64,000 bases of DNA from Microbulbifer sp. GL-2. GTDB taxonomy: Bacteria > Pseudomonadota > Gammaproteobacteria > Pseudomonadales > Cellvibrionaceae. The notes beneath the pieces are model-generated. The model made no database searches and was not told the origin of the DNA. It worked only from the letters and a program-made list of their open reading frames with translations. Where the stretch lies: assembly GCF_007183175.1 (NCBI RefSeq), contig NZ_AP019807.1:1429001-1493000 (forward strand). Direction: 5' to 3'. How positions within the stretch are numbered: the first letter of the stretch is position 1; each line of letters opens with the position of its first letter. Both the position numbers and the translations under genes were made by a program. Positions 61,474-64,000 of this stretch are shown here, in pieces.

Positions 61474-62847
61474 ATGCAGCACTCTCAACTCGATAAACAA
61501 CCATTGCGCAGAGTATGGAGCCTGGCCTGGCCAATGATCCTGAGCAATATCTCTGTTCCTCTTCTCGGGGTTGTGGACACTGCAATTCTCGGTCACTTGC
61601 CCTCAGCAGAGTATCTATCCGGTGTCGCGGTAGGGGCGAGTGTGATGTCGATGCTCTTGTGGGCTTTTGGCTTTCTTCGTATGGGTACTACCGGTTTGGT
61701 GGCCCGCAGCCAGGAGGGGGGTATTGAATGGCTTCTGCGAGCACTGTTGTTGGCGCTTTGTTTGGGTGTTTTACTCCAGTTACTCGCCTTTCCACTATTG
61801 GGTCACATCGTCTACTGGATGAATACCAGCCCTGAGGCCGGCCCCCATGCGCTATCTTACTTGCAAATCCGCCTCATCAGTGCTCCCCTGGTACTAGCCA
61901 ACTTCGCCATATTGGGGTTCTTTATTGGCAGGCAGGATAGCCGAGCGCCACTGTATATCCTGCTCGCTGCAAATATTCTCAATATTGGTTTGGATTTTTT
62001 CTTGATTCTCGGCCTTGGTCTGGGCGCAAAAGGGGCAGCCGCGGCAACTGTAAGTGCAGATATATTCGCCTTCGCTCTAGGTCTATATTTACTTCGCCGA
62101 ATTGATCGCGGTATCTGGACTGGCATATCGGATCAACTGCGTAAACACAAGCTCCTTCCATGGGCCGATCCAAAGCCCTGGATTGAATTGTTACATATCA
62201 ACTCAGATCTATTTATTAGAACCTGCCTGCTGTTATTAACCCTAACTTTTTTTACTGCCCAAGGCGCAGCACAGGGAGATACTATTCTGGCTGCCAATGC
62301 GATTTTGCTTCAGTTGTTAATGGTGACATCCTACGCGCTGGATGGATTTGCACACGCTACTGAGGCTCTGGTAGGAGAGTCCATCTCGAAAAAATCCAAC
62401 AAACTCTTCCACTCAACTGTATACAGCGCCGGGATTTGGTCTCTGGGTAGCGCACTCGGACTTACTTTTATCCTGCTTACCGGTCAAACTGTTATTCTAT
62501 CCCTGTTTACCGATATCAACTCAGTTATTGAGCAGGCTGGCCGAGTTTACTGGTGGTTGTGTGCCCTACCACTGTTGGCAGTATGGAGCTACCAACTAGA
62601 CGGTGTTTTTATAGGTGCTGGCAAAAGCCAAAAAATGCGCGATACCATGTTTATTGCCACCATTCTAGTTTTCTTTCCAAGTTGGTGGTTAACCCGGGAT
62701 TGGGGTAACCATGGCATATGGTTCAGCCTATTTTTGTGGATTGGCGCACGTTCCTTGGGGCTTGTTTTTTATTATCGATACTACACTGTAACCGACTCTT
62801 GGATACAAAAAGGCACTGGTAAACAGGGTAAAAAGGCCGTCACATGA
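61474..62847 (+). CDS. MATE family efflux transporter (DinF subfamily)
   Basis: 457 aa, twelve helices in two homologous halves. LRRVWSLAWPMILSNISVPL and LGVVDTAILGHLPSAEYLSG, with FAILGFFIGRQDSRAPL and DGFAHATEALVGESI, match the DinF/DamX-like MATE group. It exports cationic or organic compounds using a Na+ or H+ gradient. It is a single gene; its basic tail (GTGKQGKKA) is cytoplasmic. Confidence 0.92.
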   Translation: MQHSQLDKQPLRRVWSLAWPMILSNISVPLLGVVDTAILGHLPSAEYLSGVAVGASVMSMLLWAFGFLRMGTTGLVARSQEGGIEWLLRALLLALCLGVLLQLLAFPLLGHIVYWMNTSPEAGPHALSYLQIRLISAPLVLANFAILGFFIGRQDSRAPLYILLAANILNIGLDFFLILGLGLGAKGAAAATVSADIFAFALGLYLLRRIDRGIWTGISDQLRKHKLLPWADPKPWIELLHINSDLFIRTCLLLLTLTFFTAQGAAQGDTILAANAILLQLLMVTSYALDGFAHATEALVGESISKKSNKLFHSTVYSAGIWSLGSALGLTFILLTGQTVILSLFTDINSVIEQAGRVYWWLCALPLLAVWSYQLDGVFIGAGKSQKMRDTMFIATILVFFPSWWLTRDWGNHGIWFSLFLWIGARSLGLVFYYRYYTVTDSWIQKGTGKQGKKAVT

Positions 62848-62965
62848 GCTTTTAAGGGGTATGTCAAATAATTAATTCACCTAAAAGCCAATCAATTAAG
62901 CTTTGATACACCACTGATTAATGAATTGTAATGAAGATTATAAAAACGATAAACTCAGGATGGTA

Positions 62966-63011
62966 AAAACTGAGCGGGCATAATAATGTTCTAAAACCCG
63001 CTCACTATTTT
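62966..63011. terminator. Bidirectional terminator
   Basis: TGAGCGGG (62971-62978) and CCCGCTCA (62997-63004) form an 8-bp stem with an 18-base loop, followed by CTATTTTTTA on the plus strand and GTTTTTA on the minus strand. It lies between the convergent MATE gene and the gene at 63012. Confidence 0.75.
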
Positions 63012-63842
63012 TTAGTAGTCAGCCACTGGTATCTGCTTGCGAGCAACTATCTGGCTATAGTTGGCAAAAAATTCTCCTTCTCCCTGCAGGATCGCCCGGT
63101 TCAGGTTCTCAATTTCTGACCTGAGCTTAGGGTCATAGAAATACAGACTGCCATTACGTACTGTATACCCTCTAGGGTTTTCTGCCATCAATCGATAGAA
63201 TCCTGAAACCCTTTCAAGATAAACTTCTGAATTTTTCAGAGAAAAATTTCCCTTTTGGTAAAACTCAAGCACCTCGGAATTAATTTGATTCCAGATTAGC
63301 TCTCTTTCTTCATCTGGGAAGCGGTAAGCCCTCAATTTAATATTTATATCATTATGCAAATCTCTTAAGTATCTGTCCGCAGCATGGGCAGACTCCTTAA
63401 GTGCACCGATTATTTTCTTACGTTTACGTAGGGATGCTTTTTGCTTAAACGTCCTGGAATCAGACATTTCAGCTGACGCCAGTTCCCCGAGAGGACGAAA
63501 TATCGTAATATGCTGCAGGTTTGTATTCCTGGTCAGCTTCTCACAGATGTCAAGTGCATACTCCCAAGAATTAAATGACGGCCCTTCAAGAATCTTTTTC
63601 GGTAGCGCTGCGATTTTCTCATTGAGCTCTCTCTGCTGATCAAGATAATAGTTTGGATGCTTTCTCCAATCATTTGCCTGTAACCGAAACAGGCTCAGGA
63701 TCCCCTGATTTACGCAACTGGCTAGCAGGTGAGCGCTCTGCTCCTGCTGATGCCTCTTTATTTCACGATAATGGTTAAGGCCGTACAAACTTGCAAAAAT
63801 TATGACAAGCAGAACGAAAAACAACAAATATATCTTTTTCAC
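63012..63842 (-). CDS. Hypothetical membrane-anchored protein
   Basis: 276 aa from GTG 63842, which overlaps the upstream TGA (GTGA). One N-terminal helix (IYLLFFVLLVIIFASLYGL) and a highly charged, mainly helical periplasmic part, with a short basic patch FKQKASLRKRKKI. I do not recognise it. The translational coupling with the DUF2387 gene suggests joint expression. Confidence 0.6.
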   Translation of the reverse strand: MKKIYLLFFVLLVIIFASLYGLNHYREIKRHQQEQSAHLLASCVNQGILSLFRLQANDWRKHPNYYLDQQRELNEKIAALPKKILEGPSFNSWEYALDICEKLTRNTNLQHITIFRPLGELASAEMSDSRTFKQKASLRKRKKIIGALKESAHAADRYLRDLHNDINIKLRAYRFPDEERELIWNQINSEVLEFYQKGNFSLKNSEVYLERVSGFYRLMAENPRGYTVRNGSLYFYDPKLRSEIENLNRAILQGEGEFFANYSQIVARKQIPVADY

Positions 63843-64000
63843 TTTTTATTTTTTTTTGTGGGCTGAATGAGTTTTACCGGTTCCTCATGTACTTCTTTTT
63901 TCTGTGCGGCACTGACTCTGGTCAGTAATTCCGTTGGCGCAGACTGCAAGCGGATCTCATCCTTAAATCCACAGGAAACACACTCTCGGTAATTTTTACC
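63839..64000 (-). CDS. DUF2387 zinc-ribbon protein, YheV-like (5' truncated)
   Basis: The 54-codon C-terminal part, running off the window edge. YRECVSCGFKDEIRL is the second CxxC knuckle of DUF2387, as in YheV (VECVKCGHQMRE); the first knuckle is outside the window. The tail ...HEEPVKLIQPTKKNKK fits. In E. coli yheV precedes prlC; the part beyond the edge cannot be seen. It ends in a 4-base overlap with the next gene. Confidence 0.75.
   Translation of the reverse strand, partial: GKNYRECVSCGFKDEIRLQSAPTELLTRVSAAQKKEVHEEPVKLIQPTKKNKK

Noticed and set aside
1..64000. CRISPR arrays, tRNA/rRNA genes, insertion sequences, prophage
   Set aside because: No regular direct repeats, no tRNA-like cloverleaf or CCA-ended elements, and no transposase or phage-like proteins were seen on reading both strands.

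Overview
The window looks like a chromosomal segment of a marine gammaproteobacterium, most likely Cellvibrionales (Microbulbifer-like). This is inferred from gene content and order: dsbA - cytochrome c4 - engB - polA, a Pseudomonas-type cox cluster, Sfp-type PPTase plus aryl-polyene genes, and a large TonB-dependent receptor. I see no tRNA, rRNA, CRISPR array, insertion sequence or prophage. All identifications rest on reading motifs and protein family features; no searches were run.

Layout. 1-5970 (+): the tail of a MoxR-associated operon (DUF58, BatA-like, a His-rich membrane protein, a second membrane protein). 5962-8445: lipocalin, fpr and a divergent LysR regulator. 8710-9623: two small exported proteins. 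9678-26405 (-): one long, tightly overlapping aryl polyene (APE) operon. It carries a type II fatty-acid/polyketide set (two ketosynthases, a CLF-like subunit, ketoreductase, dehydratases, two ACPs, an acyl-ACP ligase fused to a dehydratase), an aromatic amino-acid lyase, a halogenase-like flavoenzyme, two acyltransferases, a glycosyltransferase, and an outer-membrane delivery set (LolA-like carrier, MMPL exporter, DUF3261 lipoprotein). It ends in a PagL-like lipid A deacylase homologue. A PPTase to activate the ACPs is encoded divergently at 26938. 27.7-34.1 kb: M28 peptidase, MBL-like protein, ACT protein, two paralogous exported proteins, ecotin, and a cytochrome c protein resembling a truncated FTR1 fusion.

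34.2-42.8 kb holds dsbA, cytochrome c4, engB, a Fur-box-preceded gene pair, a PRPP-synthetase paralogue with a hydrolase, and polA. Between polA and engB, exactly where E. coli keeps Spot 42 and Pseudomonas keeps ErsA, I find two clearly related sRNA-like units (39845-39926 and 37776-37851, minus strand). Each has a sigma-E/AlgU-like promoter, a shared AGATCrTTG 5' end, CCCC patches and a strong terminator with a CCCC loop. A third, more diverged unit lies at about 37485-37580. I consider this small multicopy sRNA family the most interesting content of the window.

43.2-49.1 kb: a secreted coiled-coil protein, divergent znuA / znuCB (znuC appears to use a CTG start) and a TonB-dependent receptor. 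49.2-51.9 kb: three small membrane proteins (two under 60 aa), an M19 dipeptidase and a CPBP protease. 52-60.6 kb (-): a complete aa3-type cytochrome c oxidase locus (ctaC, ctaD, ctaG, ctaE; DUF2909 on the other strand; SURF1, an Sco-like CxxxC protein, ctaA, ctaB, Sco). 61.5-64 kb: a MATE/DinF transporter, a hypothetical membrane-anchored protein and the 3' end of a DUF2387 (YheV-like) zinc-ribbon gene.
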